64,000 bases of DNA from Schistosoma haematobium (lineage: Eukaryota; Platyhelminthes; Trematoda; Strigeidida; Schistosomatidae), in contig NC_067196.1 of NCBI RefSeq assembly GCF_000699445.3, positions 47,719,364 to 47,783,363 of the forward strand, read 5' to 3'. A program made the position numbers and the translations under genes. The notes beneath the pieces are model-generated. The model searched no databases. It was not told the origin of the DNA and worked only from the letters and a program-made list of their open reading frames with translations. This document shows positions 36,363 through 47,491 of the stretch, one piece after another; positions within the stretch are counted from its first letter, which is position 1; each line of letters opens with the position of its first letter.

Positions 36363-37140
36363 TTAAGGCATGAGTTGATTAAGCAGCTGTTTTATCAGCA
36401 CAATGTCATGCTCAAAACGAGTTTTTGGTTCAGAGCTTTCACTCTCCTTGATTCTATGGAAAATAACTGATCTGTCACTGTGATCAGCCTTCAATTTCTC
36501 GATTACTTTTACGGAGGCAGGATTCTCTTTTATATCGTTATGTTGTTTCTTCCTTACAACCTGTACCCATTCGTCAACGTTGCTAGGAGAGGCAACCACC
36601 GTTGCGTCAAACATACTGTGGGATTCTGGAGGGTTGTCGACGATTTGGGAGGTCAGGTTATGTCTCCCGCTAGAAACCGATCGAGTTTTGCGATTGCGGC
36701 TTCTGGGCGTTTCATGCTGGATACCATTTAAAAGACGGGGGAAAGGAGAAACTTCTTTTCTTGAGTTTTTGGTTAAGACAGACCTCTTTGAAGACTGTTT
36801 TTCCCCCTTTGGTCGGTGTGAGTCACCTGTTTTCAAACTCGCCTGAGTTTGCTTCACACCAATTTGCGTGTCGACAGAGCAAGTACTGTTCGATGTGTTC
36901 CGACCACGCTTGCCAAAATACTTTTTTGCAGCACTTACCAATGAGATGGCCTCGGTTAGCAAGCTGTTTGCATCTGAACAGCACTGTTAACAAAGCCGTA
37001 CGCAACCGTTCTTACTGAACCGTTTGAAAGCCGCAGGCGTTAAATTCGTGCAAACGTCGTGGTACCAGCCTTTGCTCTCATCGCACTGCATGCCGCTTTC
37101 AACGGGATAACGACAGCCCGGACGTTGGCGATTGCTTTTT
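36363..37140 (-). pseudogene. CR1 ORF1 with PHD-like finger
   Basis: From about 37125 the minus strand reads GCRYPVESGMQCDESKGWYH, then DVCTNLTPAAFKRFSKNG, giving the C-x-C...W-x-H-x-x-C pattern of PHD-type fingers found in CR1 ORF1 proteins. A TAA follows the tgt of CVRLC, and the frame resumes with VLFRCKQLANRGHLIGKC. The 199-codon frame 36962-36363 is Ser/Arg/Lys-rich with a DEWVQVVRKKQHN motif and a terminal coiled-like stretch. A further piece lies at 36235-36044 (RREAEKELQLRLDAGEKDSK). Confidence 0.75.
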
Positions 37141-37866
37141 TGCACTGCCCAGTCATCAAACAGGGGTCTTTTTAAAAAAAAGAACTAGACGCAATAATAC
37201 TCAGAAGAAAAAAAGATCTATGACGAGAAGAAAGTGTAAAACTGTAGATTGTTGGGACCAAAAGTACTAACAAATAGAACGGAAAACAAAGTACTCTAAA
37301 GTACCGACGACAAAATAATTTGGAAACAAAACGATACTCTGGTCGAATACTTTAACTGATATAAATTCAATTAAAGTGGAAACAGTAGTCTTGATACGTA
37401 ATAAACGATCGAAACAATAGAATTTACTCGGCAAGGAAAAATGCCAGTGTCCTTTTAATTAGAGCGCGCAACTTCCGATTAAATTTGGGATGTACTGTTG
37501 TTAGATAGATTATAAATGTGTTACAAATACATGAACGGTAATCACATTATTTTGAATCTAAAATTATTAGATTAGTGTTCATTAGATGAGATAATCTTTT
37601 ATAACTAATCGTTTACCTTATATTTGATAAACCTTATCAGAAAGTCTACGAATACTTTAGCGATCATCGCATTATGATAATTAATCTCAAATAAATATCA
37701 AAATTCATTTGACATTAATAATCGCTTCATCACTTGACCATTGCTATAGAAGTAAGAGATTGAAACAAAATAATGTAAATCAAATTGTGGGTGGCCGTGA
37801 AAAGGGTCTTTACTCGGTCTCTTAACAGTTCAGATTTTCCTGAACAAAGGTGTTAGTATGAGTTCG

Positions 37867-38760
37867 TTACAGCGCCGCACGTGAGACAGTGGACTCCATG
37901 GACGTGTGATTATGGGTCGTAAGCACAAAACAAATTAAACATTGCTTCGCATGAACAAAACTCCAAGAACTTCCATCAACAGTTTCATTTGACGGCTGTG
38001 CAAGATTGTAAATATCACACAGTCTGTTGTTATAGACATGTTCTTCATTGTCGTTGTATCGTTTCGTGAACTCTTCTGAGTTAATAGAAACAATTTCCTC
38101 TACGTCATTACTGAAAGTTGTATCCAAATCGACGTCACCTTGATAGTTGGTAACTGAGTTCTGTTGGATTAACGGCATTGTAACATCAGTGGAAGTGGAG
38201 GCCTCGATCTGAAACTCAGTAGCTGTAATACAGACAGGTATTCCCATGAAATTCATATCCAGCGCCACTACTTGATGTAAATATAAGTTCTCGTTATTGG
38301 TTTTGTACGTCCCGTCAAAACCAACAACATCAAAAAAACGAGCTGCCAAACTCATTTGATCGGCAGTTGTGAAGAAAAAATACAACAGATAATTTTCTTC
38401 ATCTAATTCGTAATCACAAAGCCCACCAAGCGACATGATGTGAGATTCTAATTTGGCGTAATCACTTAACGTTTACAACATAACTAGGCACATTGCTTAC
38501 TAGGAAGGTTGGCCTGTGAGAACACTTTGTAGCGTATATTAAAAATACCTTGAGCATTCAGACGCATTCCATAAGTTTGATAAGTAAAGTGCTTAATATC
38601 GAATGCTGCTGTTCCAGATATCAAATTCAGCCTCCATTAACCTGCGCACCCAAGAATTACTGTCGTACCTCAGAGAATCGCACTCGTGATTGTGATGCAC
38701 ATTCACACGAACAACAGTCCAGTAACCTTCAATAAACTTACAAAGGATGAAGACCGGATA
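37867..38760 (-). pseudogene. MULE-type transposase remnant
   Basis: The frame 38436-37867 (189 codons) contains SLAARFFDVVGFDGTYKTNN and LYLHQVVALDMNFMGIPVCI, the first catalytic-aspartate block of MULE transposases (DGTYKTN). Upstream on the same strand, 38760-38600 reads ILCKFIEGYWTVVRVNVHHN ending HE, the C...HNH pattern of FAR1/FLYWCH-like zinc fingers that precede MULE transposases, then a stop. The second half of the 189-codon frame is acidic and not recognisable as the rest of the RNase H-like fold. No terminal inverted repeats were located. Truncated and inactive. Confidence 0.7.
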
Positions 38761-39037
38761 TTGAGTGTTCATGGAGGTCCCTCATGAAAAAAATATAACA
38801 ACACTAATCAAATTACCTCCTTCGTCTACTCGGCTGTGAGAAACTGCTAGGTGTTCTACGGCCATTTCTTCAACATACGAATATAATATACGGCTTCCGA
38901 TATCTATGGAAATTAGAATCTCACCGCATAATGGCAGTACGTAGCTCTTTGTTTAACATTAATTGCACGGCCATTTTTTTTCGAGTGAAATTTTTTTTCA
39001 TCCCCTTTGAAAAAAAGTTTTAGAAATCCGCATTTCA

Positions 39038-39478
39038 TTTTCAAATCTTTATAAGGATATCTTACCAAAACCATAGACAAACATAATTTCTACCCAGGAA
39101 TTCGTCACACTCGATTCATGTGTGCTGAAAATTCTGGACGTATAACAAAATTATTTGCTTCCACTTAACAAGAAAGCTGATCAAGGAGCGTACTGACATT
39201 CTTAGTGCACATATGTTCTTAGTATTCTATTTATTCAGTAATCACGAAAACTGATGATGACGGTTTGCCAGTAGATAAATGTTAACTGCACTAGAGACAA
39301 GATTGAAATAAGGGCTAAATGTATTATGCATCACTCACATGAAACGGATATTCGTGGATGTCAGCTAGTAGATACACGTTGTTGAGCGAAAATGACGTTT
39401 ACATTGATGAGAGAAACAGATATTCATATTCAATAACGGAAATTTAACATCAAAGATCAGCATATGGTAACGCCTTCG
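39038..39478 (-). repeat. Repeat A, inverted copy
   Basis: Reverse complement of 14757-15172 with substitutions and small indels. Confidence 0.8.
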
Positions 39479-39480
39479 TT

Positions 39481-40244
39481 GAATGATTCTTTATTCACTT
39501 GCGATCATGCCTTCTTCACAATTTGCATTATCTGAAATATTTGAATTACCTAATCTATCAATACTAAATGTAAAACTTGGAAATCACGAAATTTACCCTA
39601 ATCATATTTTCTGCTGAGAATTTATAGAGATCTTTTTACATTCAATTAGCTGATTAAATCGTTTTAAACTGCACAATACAATAATATGGAGGAAGTTTCT
39701 TCACGATGATAACAGATATTTAGTGTTGCGTGTAGGGCATCAATAAAGGTATTTTTCAATCATACAGTGGAAATAAAGCACACAGTTATTGAGCGTAATG
39801 TAGTTTTAAGGTAAAGTAAGGAAGGTAAGATGAATAGAAAACTGTCCACATTCAATAGGACCACTATAAAATCTCAAATATTTCAAACGATACCTTAGCG
39901 AAGGGTTTATCGGTACAATATGAGAACAGTGATTTCAGTCTCTTCGGGAGAATTTACCAGCCATATTGACATACTGATCAACAATTATTCATAATTTTTG
40001 TAAACGTCTCATAGCTGTATGTTCTATTTATTCTGTATAATTTGCTCATCACTTCTCACAGCTCGAACTGGTCAAAATGTAACACACGTATGATGTAAGT
40101 TCACTTAAGTATCTCTGCTTGTTCAGTGATCAAGTTGTAAAATGCTCCAAAATTTAGAACAGTTACATGAATTTCCCAAAATATGCATCATGAAATAGAC
40201 TGTTGAATAATTTTAAATTCGGTAATCTGCATATTTTGTATCTG
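39481..40244. other. AT-rich DNA, nothing recognised
   Basis: No coding, RNA or repeat signal seen between repeat A' and segment C'. Confidence 0.5.
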
Positions 40245-40957
40245 CATCAAATGATTTATACAAGATGAAAGACATCCAATTTTGCAAGTGCTCATTATGA
40301 GTTAGCCTCATCACATATACTCACATATTATGCACTATATTCACATTCATTCTGAGTTTCACAAAATGAATTTCCTATTTACCGTGATTCTTTCTCACAT
40401 AACTATAACATGCAACTATTAATTTTATTATTGTAGAAACTATGGACGCCGTCGTCTTCAAATAACTTTCGGATCGAGTGTTTACATTTTATTTTAAGTA
40501 GACTAGAGAGTACAAGCATAGTAACCGATTGTTTATTTGATTTAGAATACTCTGACATTTCTTTTTGTTTTCTTAATTTAAATGAATGAGGGTTAAGTGA
40601 GGTTGCAAATATAATTTGAGTAGATTAAGGATATTTTGCAAGTTTTAATGAATAAACGAAAATATAAGGAAATAATAATTCAACTGTGTGAATCGGTTTC
40701 ACCCCGTTTCAACGCGAAAATTGACGGAAATTTTACAAAGTCAGAATTCCCGTAACTAACATTAAAGTAAGTATATGTTACTGAAACTAAGTATAAATAA
40801 ATTCTATCCAGTAACTTGATTAATCCATGTAGTACCTACTGTGCCGAGATAGGTTATTTATTCAGAAAACCAAATTCTGAAAATTGAAACTGTGACTAAT
40901 GTTTACAAGAACTAGTTATCTTATTGTATTGTGTGGTTTACGTGAAACTTTAAGACT
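40245..40957 (+). repeat. Segment C, inverted copy
   Basis: Reverse complement of 24978-25745; its right part also matches 1065-1390 directly. It runs straight into segment B' at 40957/40958, without the 2.7-kb block (22282-24977) that separates B and C at 22-25 kb. Confidence 0.85.
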
Positions 40958-43107
40958 GGAATAGACTCAAAACTTACTCAATTACAAACACATGATAAAA
41001 ATTGTCGTATGAACGTTAGTTTGATGAGTTCCACATAATTTCAGTTGTGTGGTGCTTAACGCAAAATGGGTTTGGTATTCTGATAGTTCATTAATTATTC
41101 GACATTAGCCATTGCAGTAACATTATGTGTTATACTACTCATGCTGACATCATCAGTACATTTGAGAATTTATTCACTTCATGGTTCATGCCTTCAATGC
41201 ATACAACTTATCTCTATTAAGCGTTAGATCCACATATATTCTAATGTCCATATTAGTGGATTAGTGAAACTTCATATTTGAAAATAAGCAGTTCCAATAT
41301 GCGATAATCGTGTTCTAGAATAAGTCAGATGTTGTTTAAGCATGCACTTGATACAAAGAGAAACGAGCAAATGATTAATTGTTGTCGCTGATTCCATGAT
41401 TACATTAACATGATTATTGACCACTGTTGAACGTCGAAAGGATATTTCAAGCGTGGAAAGGTGATGAAAACATAGAATGATGTGCATACAACAAAGTAAA
41501 TGAAATTTATTTGGAGTATTATGTGAACAAGATTTTCCGTGCTCATTCGAAATACGACAATCAATTAAAAAGATTATATCGGTTGAATGGCAATAAAACC
41601 GACTCAAAATAATACTATATGGATGTATCAGTGCATTGAGTGCTAATTTTGATTACCATGAATATGAAATGGGAGCTCTAAAATGAGTCATGTACTTTAT
41701 TTGTCATGTGGGCAAAGTGATAAACACGTTTCACTGAGCATCGCCTCTTATGGATTTGTAATTATCTCCAAATATTATACTCACTTGTATTAACTAACGA
41801 CGTATACATTTTATTTCAAGTACAAAGTCTGATACATTCAGTACTTCTGAAAATCAATAAAGATTTATGCTGTCTTTACTTTATTATTGCAAATTCGGTG
41901 AACCTCCAAGTTATAAGACCTAACAACGTTTCACGGTACTTTCATGTTCCCTCCCTTTAAATCAAATTTCATCACGATTCTTGTATGGTGGAAGATGAGC
42001 ATTAGTTTTACTCATTCATTTTTACACTCGACGTTAATTTCAGTAAGCACATAATTTGCACAGTCAGTGCGTAAAATGGCAGTGTTCGAATAAAATACCA
42101 CTATTATTACTATTAAAGGCTTTATTCAATATTATATATTTGATATAATATAGAATTCTCTGCACAAGGTGTTCCAAATGGTTTCCTTTTTAAAAAAGTG
42201 AAAGAAACTGCTAACTACATACATATATGCATAAGTTAAGAAGATAAACTACCTGCAATAACATGAAATGTTTTTATGAAGATTCGTATCTGTGCAGCAC
42301 TTTGATTAGAAACGTGTCTAACAACATATGTTGTTGATTAGATCAGATGAGATATGGTAGAACTTTCATATCATTGTTTGAGTGCATGGATTATAATCAC
42401 GTCTCGCTCTACCAGAAGATATACAAGAAGAAATATATAGACGAAGTATACGGTTATTGTCTCATAAGATGACAACTATCAAGTGTTTGCAAGATTTAAG
42501 ATGTCTGTCCACAACTATAATGATAATGACCTGAAAAGATTCACTATACACTCTGATAATTGCCTTCAGCACTCTCCGCAATACAGCAAAGCGTTTTCTC
42601 GAATGCTGAGAAAGAATAATAGAGAACAACAGAGAATAATATGTAGTATTCTGGAATTGACAGATCGTCAGTGTAAATGCCGAGTAATCCCTAAGGCATG
42701 AAGCCTCTTTATGTAGTAAGCCAGACGGAAATATCTCTTCGATAACAATAAAACATTGAAAGATCAATAGAGGTCAAAGCAAAAACTTACACCACGACAA
42801 ATGACATTTGACACTGTATTCATCAAAGAATCTCCAATGGTACAAGCATCACGGGATTACAACAGGGTGTTTAGGTGCCGTTCATGTCTCAAGCTAAGGT
42901 TAACCGTTTGACATTGAAACGAATTAAATAGGAGACTATTTACATATTAAATACGAGACAAGAACTCGTTCATCTCAAGGAAATGTAAAGAGGTAGAAAT
43001 CAGCACACACACAGAGAGACACTGCAAGAGGTTGTCGTAATCTGTCCGCAAAATCAAATAACGATCACAATTTGTTCGTTGGGATGCATTCTGTAATTGT
43101 TTATGGA
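40958..43107 (-). repeat. Segment B, inverted copy
   Basis: Reverse complement of 19327-22281. It carries the uninterrupted gttactgcaatg site (41110-41121, minus strand) and repeat F copy 4 at its right end. Several hundred bases are missing relative to the 19-22 kb copy. Confidence 0.85.
42480..43107 (-). repeat. Unclassified repeat family F, copy 4
   Basis: Inverted relative of 19225-19950. Opposite-strand frames (72 codons on plus, 101 on minus) are open here as in copy 3, so the coding sense is unresolved. Confidence 0.7.
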
Positions 43108-43120
43108 ATATTATTTTATA

Positions 43121-43264
43121 GTTGGATTTATGAGTCAATTGAAGCTAGACCATCCTGGAAAACCTGGAAGCACATCTAAGACGTTTCACCCTAGGACCGA
43201 ACGGCCGTCCAGTGTTTCAAGGTGTTCCAAGGTGGTCTAGCTTCAATTGACTCATGATTTCAAC
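43121..43264. mobile_element. Fold-back (MITE-like) element, 144 bp
   Basis: Terminal inverted repeats: left gttggatttatgagtcaatt, right reverse complement gttgaaatcatgagtcaatt, continuing gaagctagaccaycytgga. The central part contains ggacggccgt. Related to 29090-29220. It sits at the edge of segment B'. Confidence 0.78.
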
Positions 43265-46200
43265 CATTGGAAAACGAAACCATCATTAGAGCTATCCAAT
43301 CCGCACACAACGGGTTATTAGCATTGTGTAATCGGGTAGCTACATGTAGGGATTCTAGAATATTCTTCCAAAAGACGATTGGATGGAATATCTTCGGCTC
43401 TTTCTGAGTTTCGTAAGGCTTCCTGGAGTTTACCAGTTGACCATCCTTACAATCACTTTTAACAGTACTCAAGTGTTAGGAAAAAACTTCTTAACAGAAT
43501 CCAAATACGTAATTCAGTTTTATTCAACAGAACGAACTGGACGGTTTGGATGACACTAGTTCAGTTATATGAATGTTCCAACGACATCAGTGATATGCTT
43601 CGAAATCCGCTTGCGTTTTATTTTCTTGAAAGTACGTCTTTATTTTTAACTACCTGAATGAAAATTTAAATAAACGGGTCTTGTGATCATTCGTCTCCAC
43701 AAAATTAGTTCATTCTGTTACAAAGCACTTCAAAATTATAGTTCTGTTATGACCAATTTATAATATGGCTGTGTTAGCGATTTCACTCTACATTATAAGT
43801 CTTCCGTATATTAATGAAGAAAATGTGGAGCAAAACACTCTCCTCAATTTACGTCATTGTTTTCACGAAATCTTGTAATAATCAAAAATGTTACAGTTTA
43901 GCGAATGATGTAATACATTTGGATTTTTCAAAATCGTAGTAAATTTATTGCACTCATTCCATGAGTGTACTTGTACAGTACTAGTGTGTTTATCTCACTC
44001 ATTTGACCACAAATGTATAATTTTACTCGAAAGTATTCGAGTGTCTTTGAAAAAAAGTACGCAGAAAATCTGTTGGTGTCTTTACAAAGGTTCGACCTGA
44101 TAATTTTAAATAAGTTGAGCATTGGGTAGATCATTAAAGTCAAAGACTAATGATGCATTCGTAATATAAGTAGAAAATAAAAATTTTCTGACGTTTCGTG
44201 ATTCAGTGTTAGGGACTTTTTCAGGGATGAACAATTAAACAATTTAAATTAGCATGAGTTTACATAATACAAATGTATGAAGTAAAAGAGAAAAAGTACA
44301 ATTTAAAAGTGGGTCTGACCAAGTCAACGTCATGTTACCCTGGTGTTAATGAGACGTATTTGTGTGTATGTTATTGGGTTTGCAGAATTTGGTATTTGTA
44401 ATGTCAAAAGCTAAGGCTGAAGTTATATGATAGTGGTGTGGTGTGTGAGCAGAATTCTATATGATAGCTTGGAAAAATGGGCCAAGTTGGATGAAAGGTA
44501 CGGCACTCATCTAAAGAGGGCATTAGGTTTTAACAATATATTGGAAGCTTTAGCTACCCATGTTTCTTTATAGTTTTTTTAGTTCTATAGGATTATTAGG
44601 TGACATTCATGTGCCACCTAAATGTCTTCTGATTCGAGTTGATATTTCACGTGATAACCCTTCCATACATAAAACATCTCATTTGACTCAACCTAATCTA
44701 TAGACACAATTACGAACATATTGTGGACCCGCAAGAGAACTCAATCAGGACACGAAAATATGCTAAGCAAATAATACTCAACAAAACCAAGTATCAATAC
44801 ATAAAACTGAAATGCAATTCTCTGAAATTATAAGACATGTAATCTGCACAGGAGATTACATTAGACGTTATAGGTTTATGAGAACAATAATAGGTGAATC
44901 AGAGCAGCTCATAGCTGCACGTTTCTTGTTGATGAAACTTTCTGATGTAGTGTGTCATGTCATGAGTTACGGATTAAAGAAAGAAGTGACAGGTCACGTG
45001 AAACTATCACTTACATTATTGCTCACTTTGTTAAGTAGTAGCGCTTAGCTTTCTGGTGTCACTGATGTTTTAAAATGAAAATTGTACATCACATTTAGAA
45101 ACAGATTACATACCGTTCTCAACATACATGCATCAATTTTGTTTACTACAAGGCTGAGCCTTTTTCATACTTCACGTGAGATGTTAACTATTGTACAAAA
45201 CAAAATGTATTCAATTCAAAACATGCATGAATACATCGACGTCATGAATAGAACATTGAAATCACGATTCATAACATCAATCAATTACTACTGAAATAAC
45301 AAGTGTTATGATGTGTTAATCACCTTTGAAAGCATGAACATGCAACATTCTAAATCATCACAAATGTACAAAGTCATATTCATGATCATATAATTCATAG
45401 GATTTCATTTTCAATAGACTGATCTTTTACATGAATAACAATATTTAAGCACACTGTTTCTGAGCTATCTGATTTTAATTCATGTCCTTTAAATTGATGT
45501 TATGCTTCAACTTCCTTGGTAAAATAAACTCTCATTACACCATTTAGTTTTCGTCAAATCTTCCAATTTATTGATCAGTCGTCACGCCACCATTTTTACT
45601 GTCTTCTGTTTCAATAGTCTCAGCTCTTAAATAACCAGTCATTACCCAGTTCATTTTTATTTATCATTAGTGTTTGCAAACACTCATCTCTATCCCTTTG
45701 CTGTTCATTTTTTTACCATTAACATTATAGTCTGTTCTTTTACACATGATGTATATAAATCCATAACTTATATTTGGTCTCGGAAAGTTATTGGATTCTT
45801 TGCTGTACTATTCTGGTGTATGGTCACGAATTCCAGCTGAATTCATTAATCTAAGCATTTTCAACTCACTTTGTAATTTTGATTTTTAAACATAACAGTT
45901 TCTATGTGGCTGACAAGAACCTAAAATAATAAGTGGAATCACGTCAATCTGCTGAAGTGTTTGATCTTGATCTCTTCTAGATGTCAAAGAGAACTATGTG
46001 TATGGGAGTTCTGTTTTCGTTACACTGAATAAGTTTGGTTTCTGATCGGGTGAGATTGTTATTTACAAACTGAGATTGTATAAACATGACTAATTTGCCT
46101 AATACATCTAGTTGATGAACGTGCTCAGTCGGACTTCATCATAAAAGATTAGACCTGAAACACTTGTTCTTATCGATGTTGATTTTTGGTGAAGACTATT

Positions 46201-47342
46201 CATAATAATCAGTACCGATGAAGTATTTACAATATAATGTTAATATGTGAGTCTCGAAAATACGTGTTTAGGATGTCTATTTTAGGTTATCAACTCGTGT
46301 ATAACTTCTTAGAAATTATTCTTCTAATTTTTCAATATAAAAATCCTACGATATTTTGTTATAAAATATTGTCAGGCCAACATACAAATTAGCGATCCAT
46401 TTGGTAACAGGCTTCCACATCTCAAGAATAAGTAGTAAACTATTGATAAGCAACATAAAATTTTATTCATATTTAAAAATAAATGGTCATCATATTAAAC
46501 AGTATTGAAATGTGAGTCAGGAACTTCTCCACAGCATGGAAATGCCTCGTTTCGTTCAAGTAAAATGAAATTACTGATCAGCTTGTAACACATTGGTTGT
46601 AAAAGATGGACGTTCTATCAGTATTCATCAATCTGCTTGACATTTATGTGTATATTTTGTTCTCAAAACCTACCAGTTTACTCCCAATCACTTGTTTGCA
46701 ATATTGGATAGAGTGGTTATTTATATAGTAAGCTAGTTCTATAATAATAAACCTCTTTATAATTATCATTCTGTCACCAGAATTGTATAAGATGAATGGG
46801 CTAGTTGTTGAAATCTATTGCACTAATCATTCTCCTCCTAGCGAAGCGAGTTTAAAATAAAACAGTCGTCGTTCTTTTCACAATTTGCAAGTAATACAAC
46901 CTAAAATGCATTCAGAAGAGTTTTTGTTTTTTATAGGCGATTGGTATGCGTAGATAGTCAAAGAAAGCAGACACATGAGATGTTGTGCATGTAATGTGAT
47001 GATTTGATAAAGATCATACGTTGTTTGAATTTGTTTATTCCATGAATCTTTTGTGTGCTTAATAGAAAGTGTATGATTTCTGAATGACAAGCATTGATGC
47101 CGTTGCTTCGGTGTTATTTGTTGTTTTGAACATGTACGGTTGGCTTTTTTTTTAAAACGCAATTTTGAAAAGACATAAATTTATATTTGAGATCAAAAAT
47201 GACAAAGAATTCACGAAAAATGACAGATTTTTAAAAAAGAATATTCCTTGTATCTGATTTTTGATAATTGATTAGTGAAAACTATTTACGAGTGTGGATG
47301 TTGTAATAATTGCATGATATGATGAGATGATTTGTCACAAGT
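43265..47342. other. AT-rich DNA, no gene supported
   Basis: Open frames of up to 94 codons occur, but none shows a domain or a splice context I trust. The frames at 44812-45048 and 46878-47162 were examined and not recognised. Confidence 0.45.
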
Positions 47343-47355
47343 AAGTACGACCTGA

Positions 47356-47478
47356 ACTCCGTCTGGAGCCTCTTTGGGTCTACTGCCGGTCCGATGTCCG
47401 GATAAAAGAGGATGGTTGGGCATGGGGTTAGCAACCCCATCCCGTAGAAAACTAACTCGCTAAGGAAACACTAACCAG
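47356..47478 (+). mobile_element. SINE-like RTE 5' UTR unit, copy 2
   Basis: About 123 bp from actccgtctggagcctcttt through the hairpin (atggggttagcaaccccat) to cactaacc. The flanks aagtacgacctga (47343-47355) and aagtacaacctga (47479-47491) form a 13-bp target-site duplication with one mismatch. Same boundaries as 21979-22114, opposite orientation. Confidence 0.85.
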
Positions 47479-47491
47479 AAGTACAACCTGA

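Larger units (their letters stand above)
33736..37165 (-). mobile_element. CR1-clade non-LTR retrotransposon, internally deleted
   Basis: Element order on the minus strand: ORF1 with a PHD-like zinc finger (about 37125-37010), zinc-knuckle-like CKQLANRGHLIGKC and a basic linker (to 36363), endonuclease pieces (35981-34857), RT start (about 34790-34560), then a jump into the post-catalytic thumb region (34556-33776) and a short 3' end near 33736. CR1 elements replicate by target-primed reverse transcription. Many stops and the RT deletion make it dead. It is younger-looking than the CR1 scrap at 5.8-6.3 kb. Confidence 0.87.

Noticed and set aside
44812..45048. 78-codon plus frame
   Set aside because: Looks mildly protein-like but no family recognised and no splice or promoter support.
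46878..47162. 94-codon minus frame rich in Lys/His/Thr
   Set aside because: No domain, splice context or repeat support.
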